Part shown: positions 43,610 through 52,476 of the stretch, one piece after another
Position numbering within the stretch: position 1 is the first letter of the stretch
Layout: every line of letters starts with the position of its first letter
Assembly (NCBI GenBank): GCA_964456525.1
Contig: CAYWAP010000004.1
Location: 1 to 64,000, forward strand
Length of the DNA stretch: 64,000 nt
Origin: Onthomonas sp964456525
GTDB taxonomy: Bacteria; Bacillota; Clostridia; Oscillospirales; Oscillospiraceae
Direction of reading: 5' to 3'
Position numbers and translations under genes: made by a program
The notes under the pieces: generated by a model
What the model saw: the letters and a program-made list of their open reading frames with translations, nothing else
Database searches by the model: none
What the model was told of the DNA's origin: nothing

Positions 43610-43978
43610 TTACTTCTTCTTGTTAGCAATGGTCTTCTTGGGACCCTTACGGGTACGGGCATTGTTCTTGGAATTCTGTCCGCGAACGGGCAGCCCCTTG
43701 CGGTGACGGGTTCCACGATAAGAACCAATTTCAATGAGGCGCTTGATGTCCATAGCCACGTTACGGCGCAGATCACCTTCCACGGTGTAATTCTTGCCGA
43801 TTTCCTCACGGAGCTTAGCCTCTTCCTCTTCGGTCAAATCGCGAACGCGGGTGTCCGGATTGACGCCGGTTGCAGCCAGGATCTTCTTGGAGCTGGTCAG
43901 GCCGATACCATAGATATAGGTCAGGCCGATCTCAATCCGCTTATCCTTGGGCAGGTCGATACCAGAAATACGTGCCAT
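43610..43978 (-). CDS. rpsM: 30S ribosomal protein S13
   Basis: 122 residues: MARISGIDLPKDKRIEIGLT, helix-two-turn-helix region around 15-60, and the basic tail GTRHRKGLPVRGQNSKNNAR. Forms an intersubunit bridge with L5 and contacts P-site tRNA. Confidence 0.97.
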   Translation of the reverse strand: MARISGIDLPKDKRIEIGLTYIYGIGLTSSKKILAATGVNPDTRVRDLTEEEEAKLREEIGKNYTVEGDLRRNVAMDIKRLIEIGSYRGTRHRKGLPVRGQNSKNNARTRKGPKKTIANKKK

Positions 43979-43994
43979 TGATCAATACACCTCC

Positions 43995-44108
43995 TTATCC
44001 TTGTCTCTGTTTGTGCTTGGGATTTTCGCAAATCACCATGACGCGGCCCTTGCGCTTAATGACCTTGCATTTTTCGCAAATGGGCTTGACGGACGGTCTT
44101 ACTTTCAT
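43995..44108 (-). CDS. rpmJ: 50S ribosomal protein L36
   Basis: 37 residues, too short for a usual ORF cutoff. It reads MKVRPSVKPICEKCKVIKRK and continues with GRVMVICENPKHKQRQG. The zinc-binding set C11, C14, C27 and H32 is intact, so this is the zinc-containing form. Between infA and rpsM as in other Firmicutes. Confidence 0.95.
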   Translation of the reverse strand: MKVRPSVKPICEKCKVIKRKGRVMVICENPKHKQRQG

Positions 44109-44189
44109 CGTTTTACCTCCTGTTTTGCGGCGCGAAGTGTTCCCTTGTCCAGAGGGCGTTCTCCACGTTACCTGACAAGTGAGTTCAGG

Positions 44190-44408
44190 TTATTTGCTTC
44201 TCCAGGTAATCCGGCCGCGGGTCAGATCATAGGGGGACATCTGGACTGTCACCTTATCACCCGGGAGGATCCTGATATAGTTCATACGGAGTTTGCCGGA
44301 AATGTGGGCCAAAATGGTATGCCCTTTGCCAATGTCAACCATAAAGGTGGTATTGGGCAGTGCCTCAACAACGACACCCTCCAGTTCAATCATATCTTCC
44401 TTGGACAC
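44190..44408 (-). CDS. infA: Translation initiation factor IF-1
   Basis: 72 residues from a GTG start at 44408 with AAGGAGG 10 bases upstream; the longer ATG reading to 44465 overlaps the KOW gene and gives a non-family N-terminus. S1-like OB fold with HISGKLRMNYIRILPGDKV near 37 and YDLTRGRITWRSK at the end. Blocks the A site during initiation. Confidence 0.95.
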   Translation of the reverse strand: MSKEDMIELEGVVVEALPNTTFMVDIGKGHTILAHISGKLRMNYIRILPGDKVTVQMSPYDLTRGRITWRSK

Positions 44409-44422
44409 GAGAGTGAGCCTCC

Positions 44423-44701
44423 TTAATTTGGGTTCTCTGATTCGCGGAAGGCGGCCAGCGCGCACCGAAGCTGTTTATCGGTGATCTGTTCGCCTCTCTG
44501 CAATCGAACGATTGCCGGATGTGCGCTGGTTCCTACGCCCTGCAAATGCTTCATGCTTTTGCGTTTTGGCGCGTCCAGCTTTCTCTCCTTGCCGTCGGCG
44601 ATCAAGGCATACTTGCCGTCCGTTTTCAGGACGCAAAACAGCTTGCCTGCATCGTGACCGGCCAGGGAAAGAACGATTTCATAGGGGTGGATAGCTTGCA
44701 T
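44423..44701 (-). CDS. KOW-domain RNA-binding protein (L14e-like)
   Basis: 92 residues. VLSLAGHDAGKLFCVLKTDGKYALIADGKERKL near residue 10 is a KOW/SH3-like RNA-binding fold resembling archaeal L14e, followed by KPKRKSMKHLQ-type basic sequence. This small gene is regularly found between map and infA in Clostridia; its role is not established, possibly ribosome-associated. GGAG 8 bases upstream, 3 bases after map. Confidence 0.82.
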   Translation of the reverse strand: MQAIHPYEIVLSLAGHDAGKLFCVLKTDGKYALIADGKERKLDAPKRKSMKHLQGVGTSAHPAIVRLQRGEQITDKQLRCALAAFRESENPN

Positions 44702-44704
44702 ATG

Positions 44705-45538
44705 TCAATCTCCACACGTCGTGAGAATCTCAGGTTCTCCGTCCGTGATGAGAATGGCGTTTTCATAATGGGCAGCCAGCTTACCGTCAGCGGTTTTGAT
44801 GACTTCCCAGCCGTCGGGCATCCTCTCGAATTTAATTCGGGCGGAGCCGGCGTTGACCATTGGTTCCACACAAATGGTCTGATACTTTTTCAACCTGGGG
44901 TTCCCCTCCGGGTAGCGCTTGAGCACATAATTGGGGATTTCCGGAGCCAGATGAACCTCGTTGCCGATGCCATGGCCCACGAATTCCCGCACCACGGAAA
45001 ATCCGTTTGCCTCCACATAGGTCTGCACGCCCCGTCCAATTTCGGAAATCCGGGCGCCGGCTTTTGCATACCGGATCCCTTCCCAGAAGGATTGTTCGGT
45101 CACCGCGATGAGGCGTTTCGCCTCGTCGGAAACCTGACCACAGGCAAAAGTGGCACAGCAGTCGCCATGGAAGCCGCCGTGGGGCGCACCCCGTTTATCC
45201 AGGGTGTAATTGCCCACACAGGCGCCTACGTCGATGGAGATAATATCTCCCTCCTCCAAACGGCGGTTGGAGGGGACGCCGTGGATGATCTCATCGTTGA
45301 TGGACATACAGGCGCTGCCCCGAAAACCGTACAGATGGTAGAAGTTGGGATAGCCTCCATGGCTTCTGATATACTTAAAAATGGCGGTATCAATCTCTTT
45401 GGTGGTGACGCCGGGCCGAACCATAGAACCGGCCAGCGCACGCGCCTCAGCAGAGAGGCGTCCAGCCTTACGCATCATTTCAATCCGATATTCATCGTCT
45501 TCGCTCTCAATGGGAGTCAGATGCACAACAGCTGCCAT
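44705..45538 (-). CDS. map: Type I methionine aminopeptidase
   Basis: Removes the N-terminal methionine of nascent proteins. 277 residues, about 25 longer than typical because of an N-terminal extension (MAAVVHLTPIESEDDEYRI) and a short insertion between the first two metal ligands. Ligands visible: D in IISIDVGA, D in FHGDCC, H in FVGHGIG, E in CVEPMV and E in AHYENAI. Two bases after adk, the common adk-map-infA order. Confidence 0.95.
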   Translation of the reverse strand: MAAVVHLTPIESEDDEYRIEMMRKAGRLSAEARALAGSMVRPGVTTKEIDTAIFKYIRSHGGYPNFYHLYGFRGSACMSINDEIIHGVPSNRRLEEGDIISIDVGACVGNYTLDKRGAPHGGFHGDCCATFACGQVSDEAKRLIAVTEQSFWEGIRYAKAGARISEIGRGVQTYVEANGFSVVREFVGHGIGNEVHLAPEIPNYVLKRYPEGNPRLKKYQTICVEPMVNAGSARIKFERMPDGWEVIKTADGKLAAHYENAILITDGEPEILTTCGD

Positions 45539-45540
45539 AA

Positions 45541-46170
45541 TTAACCCAGTACCTCCATAATCGCGGCATTGATCTCCTCAATGCTGCCCTGCCGGTCCAC
45601 AACTTTCAGAAGGCCCCGGGCTTCATAGAAGCCCTTCAGAGGCTCCGTCTGCTCATGGTAGGTGGCCAGACGGGCGCGAACCGTCTCCGGCTTGTCATCT
45701 TTCCGGATGGTCAGCTCACCGCCGCAGGCGTCGCAAACGCCCTCCTTCTCGGGGGGGTTGGCCACAACGTGGTAGGTGGCGCCGCAGGTCAGGCAGGAAC
45801 GCCGGCCAGTCATACGCTGCTCAATTTCGCCATCGGACACCTCGATGGAGACGACGGCATCGAAGAGGATACCGGCTTTCTCCAGGGCCTCAGCCTGGGC
45901 AATGGTGCGGGGCACGCCGTCCAGAATATAACCTTCCTGGCAGTCAGGCTCCTGCAGGCGCTCATGAATCACGCCGATGATGACCTCATCGGGAACCAGC
46001 TTGCCAGCGTCCATATAGGACTTGGCCTGCTTGCCCACGGGAGTTCCATTTTTAACCGCCGCACGCAGGATGTTGCCGGTAGAAATGGTGGGGATACCCA
46101 GCTTTTTGCTGATGATCTCCGCCTGGGTACCCTTACCGGCGCCGGGGGCTCCTAAAAGAATCAGTTTCAT
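45541..46170 (-). CDS. adk: Adenylate kinase
   Basis: 209 residues. P-loop GAPGAGKGTQ at residue 7, NMP-binding part with STGNILRAA near 31, and a LID domain holding a four-cysteine zinc site (C-x2-C near 130 in CLTCG and C-x2-C near 150 in CDACG), the Gram-positive type. Interconverts ATP + AMP and 2 ADP. Confidence 0.97.
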   Translation of the reverse strand: MKLILLGAPGAGKGTQAEIISKKLGIPTISTGNILRAAVKNGTPVGKQAKSYMDAGKLVPDEVIIGVIHERLQEPDCQEGYILDGVPRTIAQAEALEKAGILFDAVVSIEVSDGEIEQRMTGRRSCLTCGATYHVVANPPEKEGVCDACGGELTIRKDDKPETVRARLATYHEQTEPLKGFYEARGLLKVVDRQGSIEEINAAIMEVLG

Positions 46171-46187
46171 GTCACTACGTCCTTTCT

Positions 46188-47486
46188 TTAATCAAGAAAG
46201 CCCTTATAATGCCGCATCATCATCTGTGCCTCCAGAGCCTTTTGGGTTTCCAGAGCGACAGAGACAACGATCAGCACGGAAGTGCCGCCAATGGACAAGG
46301 CCGAAATGCCGAAAATAGCACCGGTCACGTTGGGCAGGACCGCCACAACACCCAGATACAGGGCGCCAAACAGGGTAATCCGGTTCAGGACGCGGGCCAG
46401 GAACTCAGCCGTGGGACGGCCGGCGCGATAGCCCGGGATAAATCCGCCCTGCTTTTTCAGGTTGTTGGCAACCTCAACCGGGTTGAACTGAATGGTGGCA
46501 TAGAAATAGCCGAAGCCGATAATCAGCAGGACATACAGCACATTGTAGAAGACTGTGCCGGAGTCAAACATGGTCATCAGCCAGCTATCGGACAGGCTGG
46601 GAACAAACGCGGCAATCGTAGCGGGAATGGATGCAATGGTCTGGGCGAAAATGATGGGCATAACGCCGGACATATTCACCTTCATGGGAATATTAGTGGA
46701 CTGGCCGCCATACATTTTCCGTCCCACCACACGCTTGGCGTACTGGACAGGAATGCGCCGCTCCGCCAGGGTGATAAACACAACCAGCACCAGAATCAGC
46801 GCCACACCAATGATGATGATGGGGACAAAGACCGGATGCAGATCAACGCTTGCGTCCTCAACGTCCAGGATGTGGTTGCGCACGCCCTCATACATATAGT
46901 AAATGGCGCTCGGAACACGGGAAATAATGCCCGCAAACAGCAGGATTGAGATGCCGTTGCCGACACCGAATTCCGTGATCTGCTCCCCCAGCCACATGAC
47001 GAACACAGAGCCAGTGGTAAAGGTCATCACAATGATAACCGCTGCCCAAACAGACGTATCGGACAAAAACTCATTGTACCGGATCAGCATATAATAGCCG
47101 AAGCCCTGCAGAAGGCCCAGACCCAGCGTTGTGAATCGGGTGATCTGCTCCAGCTTGCGCTTGCCGGCCTCGCCGCCGTCGCGCTGAAGGCGCTCCAGGG
47201 CGGGGATGGCAACGGTCAGCAGCTGGATAATGATGGACGCGTTGATATAGGGCTGAATGGACAGCGCCAGCATGGTGGCGCTTCCATAGGAGCCGCCGGA
47301 CATGACGTTCATCAGGCCCAGGATATTGCTGGAAGCCGCGTTAAAGTAGCTTTTCAGGCTGGCGGTGTCGATAAAGGGCACCGGGATATTATTGCCCAGG
47401 CGGAAGATGAGGAGGATAAAAGCGACGTAGACTAACTTTCTGCGCAGCTCTGGAATTTTCCAAGCATTGCGAATTGTCTCAATCAC
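46188..47486 (-). CDS. secY: Preprotein translocase subunit SecY
   Basis: 432 residues forming the ten-helix protein-conducting channel. Landmarks: FRLGNNIPVPFID near 29 (plug region), VMWLGEQITEFGVGNGISILLFAG near 163, and the cytoplasmic loop AERRIPVQYAKRVVGRKMYGG near 240. Starts one base after rplO ends, in its normal place before adk. Confidence 0.97.
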   Translation of the reverse strand: MIETIRNAWKIPELRRKLVYVAFILLIFRLGNNIPVPFIDTASLKSYFNAASSNILGLMNVMSGGSYGSATMLALSIQPYINASIIIQLLTVAIPALERLQRDGGEAGKRKLEQITRFTTLGLGLLQGFGYYMLIRYNEFLSDTSVWAAVIIVMTFTTGSVFVMWLGEQITEFGVGNGISILLFAGIISRVPSAIYYMYEGVRNHILDVEDASVDLHPVFVPIIIIGVALILVLVVFITLAERRIPVQYAKRVVGRKMYGGQSTNIPMKVNMSGVMPIIFAQTIASIPATIAAFVPSLSDSWLMTMFDSGTVFYNVLYVLLIIGFGYFYATIQFNPVEVANNLKKQGGFIPGYRAGRPTAEFLARVLNRITLFGALYLGVVAVLPNVTGAIFGISALSIGGTSVLIVVSVALETQKALEAQMMMRHYKGFLD

Positions 47487-47927
47487 TTAAATCACCTCGG
47501 CCTTTCCTCCTGCGGCTTCAATCTTCTCCTTGGCAGAAACCGAAAACGCAGTCGCTTGAACAGTCAGCTTCTTGCTGATTTCACCATTGCCCAGGATCTT
47601 AACGCCATACTTGCACTGATTCAGGATGCCTGCATCCAGCAGGGACTGGAGGTTGACAGTCGCGCCATCCTCAAACTGGTTCAGAACGGACACGTTGATG
47701 GCATCCAGGCGCTTTGCAAAAATGTTATTGAAACCACGCTTGGGGACACGGCGTGCCAGGGGCATCTGGCCGCCCTCAAAGCCAATGCGAACCTTGCCGC
47801 CGGAACGGGCCTTCTGGCCCTTCTGACCACGGCCAGCGGTCTTGCCGTTGCCGGAACCGTTGCCGCGGCCCTTGCGCTTAGCGGTAAAGGTGGAGCCAGG
47901 GGCAGGAGACAGATTATAAAGTTCCAT
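47487..47927 (-). CDS. rplO: 50S ribosomal protein L15
   Basis: 146 residues. Gly/Lys/Arg-rich N-terminal extension (KRKGRGNGSGNGKTAGRGQKGQKAR near 18) that threads into 23S rRNA, then GFEGGQMPLARRVPKRGF, the family signature near 50. Confidence 0.97.
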   Translation of the reverse strand: MELYNLSPAPGSTFTAKRKGRGNGSGNGKTAGRGQKGQKARSGGKVRIGFEGGQMPLARRVPKRGFNNIFAKRLDAINVSVLNQFEDGATVNLQSLLDAGILNQCKYGVKILGNGEISKKLTVQATAFSVSAKEKIEAAGGKAEVI

Positions 47928-47940
47928 TTTCCTATCCTCC

Positions 47941-48123
47941 TTACTGCTCTTCGGTCACCTGAAGCAGGTAACCGATCTGGTGGATTTTACCCTGAGTTGC
48001 TGCGTTGTCAGGCTGCACGGTAGTGTCGCCAATTTTGCGCAGACCCAGTGCGGCCGCCGTTGCCTTATGCGTGGCAATCCGGCCGTTGAGGCTCTTGACG
48101 AGCTTAATCTTCAGGTTTGCCAT
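47941..48123 (-). CDS. rpmD: 50S ribosomal protein L30
   Basis: 60 residues: LKIKLVKSLNGRIATHKATAAALGLRKIG at 4-32 is the whole L30 core. Between rpsE and rplO. Confidence 0.95.
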   Translation of the reverse strand: MANLKIKLVKSLNGRIATHKATAAALGLRKIGDTTVQPDNAATQGKIHQIGYLLQVTEEQ

Positions 48124-48140
48124 TTCGTCAATTCCTCCTA

Positions 48141-48635
48141 TTACAGCTCTTCCACAGACTTGCCGCGGGTTTTTGCCACCTGCTCAGGGGTACGCAGGGC
48201 CTTCAGGCCGGCGAAGGTGGCTGCAACCACGTTCTGAGCCGTGTGGGAGCGCAGGCACTTCGAACGGATGTCAGTGATGCCAGCAGCTTCCATGACCGCA
48301 CGGACGGGGCCGCCGGCAATGATGCCGGTACCGGGGGCAGCGGGCTTGAGCAGCACGCGGCCGGCGGAGAACTCGCCGACAATTTCATGAGGAATGGTAC
48401 CGTTGATCGCCGAAATGGTAATCATATTCTTCTTGGCGTCCTCAATGCCCTTGCGAATGGCTTCGGGAACCTCAGATGCCTTACCCAGGCCATAGCCGAC
48501 TTTGCCCTTGCCGTCGCCGATCACCATCAGAGCGGAGAACTTGGACACGCGGCCGCCCTTGACGGTCTTGCTGACGCGGTTCAGATAAACCAGCTTTTCA
48601 ATATACTCGCTGGCCTCTTTTTCATATCTAGGCAT
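48141..48635 (-). CDS. rpsE: 30S ribosomal protein S5
   Basis: 164 residues. Double-stranded-RNA-binding-like N-terminal domain with VSKTVKGGRVSKFSALMVIGDGKGKVGYGLGKA near 20-52, the fidelity loop, and a C-terminal domain with PAAPGTGIIAGGPVRAVMEAAGI near 97. Confidence 0.97.
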   Translation of the reverse strand: MPRYEKEASEYIEKLVYLNRVSKTVKGGRVSKFSALMVIGDGKGKVGYGLGKASEVPEAIRKGIEDAKKNMITISAINGTIPHEIVGEFSAGRVLLKPAAPGTGIIAGGPVRAVMEAAGITDIRSKCLRSHTAQNVVAATFAGLKALRTPEQVAKTRGKSVEEL

Positions 48636-48652
48636 GTTCTTTCCTCCTTCTC

Positions 48653-49021
48653 TTAGAACTTCAGGCCGCCCTCACGGGCGCCCTCAGCCAGGGCCTGAAC
48701 ACGGCCATGGTACACATAACCGCCGCGGTCAAACACGACAGTCTCAATGCCCTTAGCCTTGGCGCGCTCGGCCACGATCTGGCCAACCTTCTTGGCAGCG
48801 GCTTTCTTATCGCCGTCGCACTCAAAGCCCTTGTCCAGAGAGGAAGCGGAAACCAGCGTCACGCCGTTGACGTCGTCAATGACCTGGGCGTAAATGTTGG
48901 TCTCGCTGCGGAAAACGTTCAGACGGGGTCTCTCGGGCGTGCCGGAGATCTTTGCGCGCACGCGCTTATGACGCTTCAACCGCTGCGCATTGGTATTGGG
49001 TCTTGTAATCATATGGGGCAC
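48653..49021 (-). CDS. rplR: 50S ribosomal protein L18
   Basis: 122 residues; RLKRHKRVRAKISGTPERPRLNVFRS near 13 and the C-terminal VVFDRGGYVYHGRVQALAEGAREGGLKF are diagnostic. Binds 5S rRNA together with L5 and L25. Confidence 0.97.
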   Translation of the reverse strand: MPHMITRPNTNAQRLKRHKRVRAKISGTPERPRLNVFRSETNIYAQVIDDVNGVTLVSASSLDKGFECDGDKKAAAKKVGQIVAERAKAKGIETVVFDRGGYVYHGRVQALAEGAREGGLKF

Positions 49022-49027
49022 ACCTCC

Positions 49028-49576
49028 TTATTTCTTCTTAGCGCCAGTCTTGCCTTCTTTGCGGCGAATGGTCTCGTCCGCGTACTTGATGCCCTTGCCC
49101 TTATAGGGTTCCGGCGGACGCTTGCCGCGGACAACGGCTGCAAACTGGCCAACCGCCTGCTTGTCACAGCCCTTAATCAGGATCTTGTTGGGGTCGGGGC
49201 ACTCAATGGTGATGCCGGGGACCTCTTCCACCACGACGGGGTGGGAGAATCCCAGAGTCATCGTCATCTTGTTGCCCTGCTTCTGCACACGGTAACCAAT
49301 TCCGTTGACCTCCAGCACTTTGGTAAAGCCGTCGGAAACGCCAACAACCATGTTGTTCAGGTTTGCGCGGGTGGTGCCGTGCATGGCGCGAGTCTGCTTC
49401 TCGTCATTGGGACGGGTGCAGGTGATAACATTCCCCTCCTGCTCGATCTTGATGAGCGGGGAAAAGGTGCGGGTGAGCTCACCCTTGGGGCCCTTAACGG
49501 TGACAACATTGCCATCAGCAATGCTGACAGTGACACCGGCGGGGACGGTAATAGGCATTCTGCCAACTCGAGACAT
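49028..49576 (-). CDS. rplF: 50S ribosomal protein L6
   Basis: 182 residues from the ATG at 49576 (MSRVGRMPITVPAGVTV); a longer open reading to 49618 adds 14 non-family residues. Two repeated alpha/beta domains, ending with the strand PPEPYKGKGIKYADETIRRKEGKTGAKKK. Near the factor-binding site. Confidence 0.96.
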   Translation of the reverse strand: MSRVGRMPITVPAGVTVSIADGNVVTVKGPKGELTRTFSPLIKIEQEGNVITCTRPNDEKQTRAMHGTTRANLNNMVVGVSDGFTKVLEVNGIGYRVQKQGNKMTMTLGFSHPVVVEEVPGITIECPDPNKILIKGCDKQAVGQFAAVVRGKRPPEPYKGKGIKYADETIRRKEGKTGAKKK

Positions 49577-49592
49577 AGTTTCGATACCCTCC

Positions 49593-49988
49593 TTACCAGA
49601 TGAAAGCCAGGACTTCACCGCCGACGTGGGCTGCGCGCGCAGCTTTATCGGTCATGATGCCCTTGGACGTAGAGATGATAGCGATACCCAGACCATTCAT
49701 GACCTTGGGCAGTTCCTCCGTGCCGGCATAGATGCGCAGGCCCGGCTTCGACACGCGGCGCAGGCCGTTCAGGACCTTCTCCGTGCCGTTGTACTTCAAA
49801 GTGATGCGGATAATGCCCTGGGTGCCGTCGTCGATCAGCTGATAGTTTTTGATATAACCTTCGTCCAGCAGGATCTTTGCAATGGCCTTCTTCATGTTAG
49901 AAGCAGGGACATCCACAGTGCTGTGCTTGGCGCTATTCGCATTGCGAATGCGGGTCAGCATATCAGCGATAGGATCTGTGATGTGCAT
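49593..49988 (-). CDS. rpsH: 30S ribosomal protein S8
   Basis: 131 residues; DPIADMLTRIRNANSAKH near 5 and the C-terminal STSKGIMTDKAARAAHVGGEVLAFIW with the STSKG loop are clear. First gene after the unusual gap in the spc cluster; AAGGAGG 6 bases upstream of the ATG. Confidence 0.97.
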   Translation of the reverse strand: MHITDPIADMLTRIRNANSAKHSTVDVPASNMKKAIAKILLDEGYIKNYQLIDDGTQGIIRITLKYNGTEKVLNGLRRVSKPGLRIYAGTEELPKVMNGLGIAIISTSKGIMTDKAARAAHVGGEVLAFIW

Positions 49989-50515
49989 AATAGACCTCCT
50001 TAAAAATAATCACCGAGTTTACGCATAGTAACCCGGTGACAACAAAAAGGTTACAGGGAGTTTCGACCGGGTTGGACTGTATCTCACCTGTTCCAGGCAT
50101 CAGCGTATCTCCGAGCCGTGTCCGCAGCCGGACAGGTTCTCTTTGACGTCTGACGCCGATATATAATTTAACAGATTCTCCGGAAAAAAGCAACAGGAAA
50201 AAGGCAATATTGTTCCAAATTTTTTCATGGTTATATGCCGTTATCTATACAACATTCCCTGCAAAACGGGAACAAAGCATATTCCACGGATCCGTGTGTT
50301 CCGTTTTTTCCAATTCCCGGAGGGAAATCTGTATCCAAATGGATTTCTGCCGGCAGAGCCATGCACTGCTCCGCCGCAAACACAAATCAACCCGCAGCCG
50401 CGAACTTGTCTTACAGTCATCAGCGGCAGCGGGCTGTCTCCAGTTGGAACACGTGACATGTTCCAACTGGGATATTCCCAGCAAGTAAATGTGCTGCTAA
50501 GTTCAGCAGATCCTT
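49989..50515 (-). other. 527-base structured gap inside the spc cluster
   Basis: Elsewhere in this superoperon gaps are mostly 0-25 bases. This one has no credible frame. Directly after rpsN (read on the minus strand) come three hairpins: a CTGCTG/CAGCA-type stem near 50490-50510, CTGGGA-ATA-TCCCAG near 50470-50484, and a perfect 12-base stem CCAGTTGGAACA/TGTTCCAACTGG at about 50439-50469. None has a T-tract. A palindrome CACGGATCCGTG lies near 50286-50297. A weak promoter (TTGCTT, 16-17 bases, TTAAAT/TAAATT near 50166-50195) may restart transcription toward rpsH. Confidence 0.55.
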
Positions 50516-50701
50516 TTACCAGGACGCTTTACGCACGCCAGGGATCTCGCCTTTATAGGCCAGCTCACGGAAGCAGATACGGCAAACACCGTAGTCACGC
50601 AGATATGCGTGAGGACGACCGCAGATCTTGCAGCGGTTGTAACGGCGAGTGGAGAACTTGGGCTCTCTCTTCTGCTTCAGCTTCATAGACAGTTTCGCCA
50701 T
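50516..50701 (-). CDS. rpsN: 30S ribosomal protein S14, zinc type
   Basis: 61 residues with a four-cysteine zinc site (CKIC near residue 24 and CRIC near 40), the short type-Z S14. Starts MAKLSMKLKQKREPKF. Followed by the 527-base structured gap rather than directly by rpsH. Confidence 0.96.
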   Translation of the reverse strand: MAKLSMKLKQKREPKFSTRRYNRCKICGRPHAYLRDYGVCRICFRELAYKGEIPGVRKASW

Positions 50702-50719
50702 AATCGTTACCCCTCCCTA

Positions 50720-51259
50720 TTACTTTGCAAACGGTGCGCCCAGCATGGACAGCAGCTCGCGGCCTTCCTCGTCGGTCCGGGCCGTGGTGACAAAGGCAAT
50801 GTCCATGCCACGGATCTTGTCGATCTTGTCGTACTCAATCTCGGGGAAGATCAGCTGCTCCTTGATGCCCAGGGCATAGTTGCCGCGGCCGTCAAAGGAA
50901 TCAGCGCTGATGCCGCGGAAGTCGCGGACACGGGGCAAGGCAATGTTGAACAGGCGGTCAACAAACTCCCACATCTTGTCCTGGCGCAGCGTGACCTTCA
51001 CGCCGATGGGCATGCCTTCACGCAGCTTGAAGTTTGCAACGGACTTCTTCGCCTTGGTGACGATGGGCTTCTGGCCGGTGATCGTGGCGATGTCGTTGAC
51101 AACTGCGTCGAGAACCTTGGCGTTCTCCTTTGCCTCGCCGACGGCCACATTGACCACGACCTTATCCAGCTTGGGAATCTGCATCACAGACTTATAGCCG
51201 AACTTCTGCATCAGAGCAGGAGCGACTTCCTGAGTATATTTATCCTTTAAAACCGGCAT
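50720..51259 (-). CDS. rplE: 50S ribosomal protein L5
   Basis: 179 residues: MQIPKLDKVVVNVAVGEAKEN near 27, then the P-site-contacting loop region REGMPIGVKVTLRQDKMWEFVDRL near 74, and a family C-terminus (MDIAFVTTARTDEEGRELL). Binds 5S rRNA. Confidence 0.97.
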   Translation of the reverse strand: MPVLKDKYTQEVAPALMQKFGYKSVMQIPKLDKVVVNVAVGEAKENAKVLDAVVNDIATITGQKPIVTKAKKSVANFKLREGMPIGVKVTLRQDKMWEFVDRLFNIALPRVRDFRGISADSFDGRGNYALGIKEQLIFPEIEYDKIDKIRGMDIAFVTTARTDEEGRELLSMLGAPFAK

Positions 51260-51278
51260 TTCAGATTACGCTCCTTTC

Positions 51279-51605
51279 TCAGATTTCAGCGCCGCACTTC
51301 TTACAAACGCGGACATTCTTTTTCTTGCCATTGACGTCCGCCGTCTTGTGACCAACGCGCGTGGGCTTCTCGCACTTGGGGCAGACCAGCTGGACTTTGC
51401 AGGCATAGATGGGGCGCTCCTTCTGGAGGATGCCGCCTTCATCGCCCTGCTTGCGGGGCTTGGTGTGGCAGGAGCAAACGTTAACGTCCTTGACGATCAC
51501 CTTTTTGCTCTTGGGCATCGAGACCAGGATCTCCCCAATCTTTCCCTTATCTTTGCCATTCAGGACGACAACCTTATCGCCCTGCTTGATATTCATGTTG
51601 TTCAT
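51279..51605 (-). CDS. rplX: 50S ribosomal protein L24
   Basis: 108 residues with a KOW motif (GDKVVVLNGKDKGKIGEIL near 9) and a C-terminal zinc ribbon (CPKC near 75 and CKKC near 100). AAGGAGG 9 bases before 51605 supports the longer MNNMNIKQ start. Initiates 50S assembly. Confidence 0.95.
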   Translation of the reverse strand: MNNMNIKQGDKVVVLNGKDKGKIGEILVSMPKSKKVIVKDVNVCSCHTKPRKQGDEGGILQKERPIYACKVQLVCPKCEKPTRVGHKTADVNGKKKNVRVCKKCGAEI

Positions 51606-51618
51606 TCCTGCGACCTCC

Positions 51619-51987
51619 TTAAATAACCTCAGGAGCCAGGGACAGGATTCTCAGATAATCTCTGTCGCGCAGCTCACGGGCAACCGGCCCAAAGATACGG
51701 GTGCCCTGGGGGGTCTTATCCTCCTTGATGATAACGGCGGCGTTTTCATCAAAACGGACATAGGAACCGTCTGCACGGCGGACGCCGCGGACGGAGCGAA
51801 CGATGACGGCCTTGACGACGTCACCTTTCTTGACGCTGCCACCGGGAGACGCTTTGCGCACAGAGGCCACAACCACATCCCCAATGTTGCCATACTTACG
51901 TCTGGAACCGCCCAGGACGCGGATGGTCTTCAGCATCTTGGCGCCGGTATTATCGGCAACCTTCAGATAGGATTCTTCCTGGATCAT
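51619..51987 (-). CDS. rplN: 50S ribosomal protein L14
   Basis: 122 residues; MIQEESYLKVADNTGAKMLK and FDENAAVIIKEDKTPQGTRIFGPVARELR are the two signature blocks. Forms an intersubunit bridge and binds the silencing factor RsfS. Confidence 0.97.
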   Translation of the reverse strand: MIQEESYLKVADNTGAKMLKTIRVLGGSRRKYGNIGDVVVASVRKASPGGSVKKGDVVKAVIVRSVRGVRRADGSYVRFDENAAVIIKEDKTPQGTRIFGPVARELRDRDYLRILSLAPEVI

Positions 51988-51999
51988 ACCGGTACCTCC

Positions 52000-52257
52000 T
52001 TACTTAGCTTTCTCGACGATCTCAACCAGTCTCCAGCGCTTTTCCTTGGACAGGGGACGAGTCTCCATCACGCGGACGCGGTCGCCCACGCGGGCTTCAT
52101 TGTTCTCATCATGCGCCTTCAGCTTGTAGGTCGTCTTGACGATCTTCTTATACAGGGGGTGTGCCTTATGGTCGGCAATGGCAACCACGATCGTCTTGTC
52201 CATCTTATCAGAAACGACCAGGCCGACTCTGGTTTTACGGGAAGAAGTTCTTTCCAT
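52000..52257 (-). CDS. rpsQ: 30S ribosomal protein S17
   Basis: 85 residues, OB fold; RKTRVGLVVSDKMDKTIVVAI near residue 7 and GDRVRVMETRPLSKEKRWRL near 58. Confidence 0.97.
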   Translation of the reverse strand: MERTSSRKTRVGLVVSDKMDKTIVVAIADHKAHPLYKKIVKTTYKLKAHDENNEARVGDRVRVMETRPLSKEKRWRLVEIVEKAK

Positions 52258-52272
52258 TTTAAATTCCTCCTA

Positions 52273-52476
52273 TCAGCGGCCTGCGGAAGCGATCTGCTTC
52301 TCACGAATAATGGTCTTAACACGGGCGATGTCCTTTTTGACATCCGCGATCTTGCTCGGGTTCGACAGCTGGTTGGTAGCGTTCTGCAAGCGCAGAGTGA
52401 AGAGCTCCTTCTTCAGCTCCTCCAGCTTCGTCTCCAGCTCAGCAGGGGTCATACCGCGCACTTCAACAGCTTTCAT
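52273..52476 (-). CDS. rpmC: 50S ribosomal protein L29
   Basis: 67 residues, two-helix hairpin: ELETKLEELKKELFTLRLQNATNQLSNPSKI near 11-41, then KKDIARVKTIIREKQIA. Near the tunnel exit, docking site for SRP and trigger factor. Shares one base with the end of rplP. Confidence 0.96.
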   Translation of the reverse strand: MKAVEVRGMTPAELETKLEELKKELFTLRLQNATNQLSNPSKIADVKKDIARVKTIIREKQIASAGR

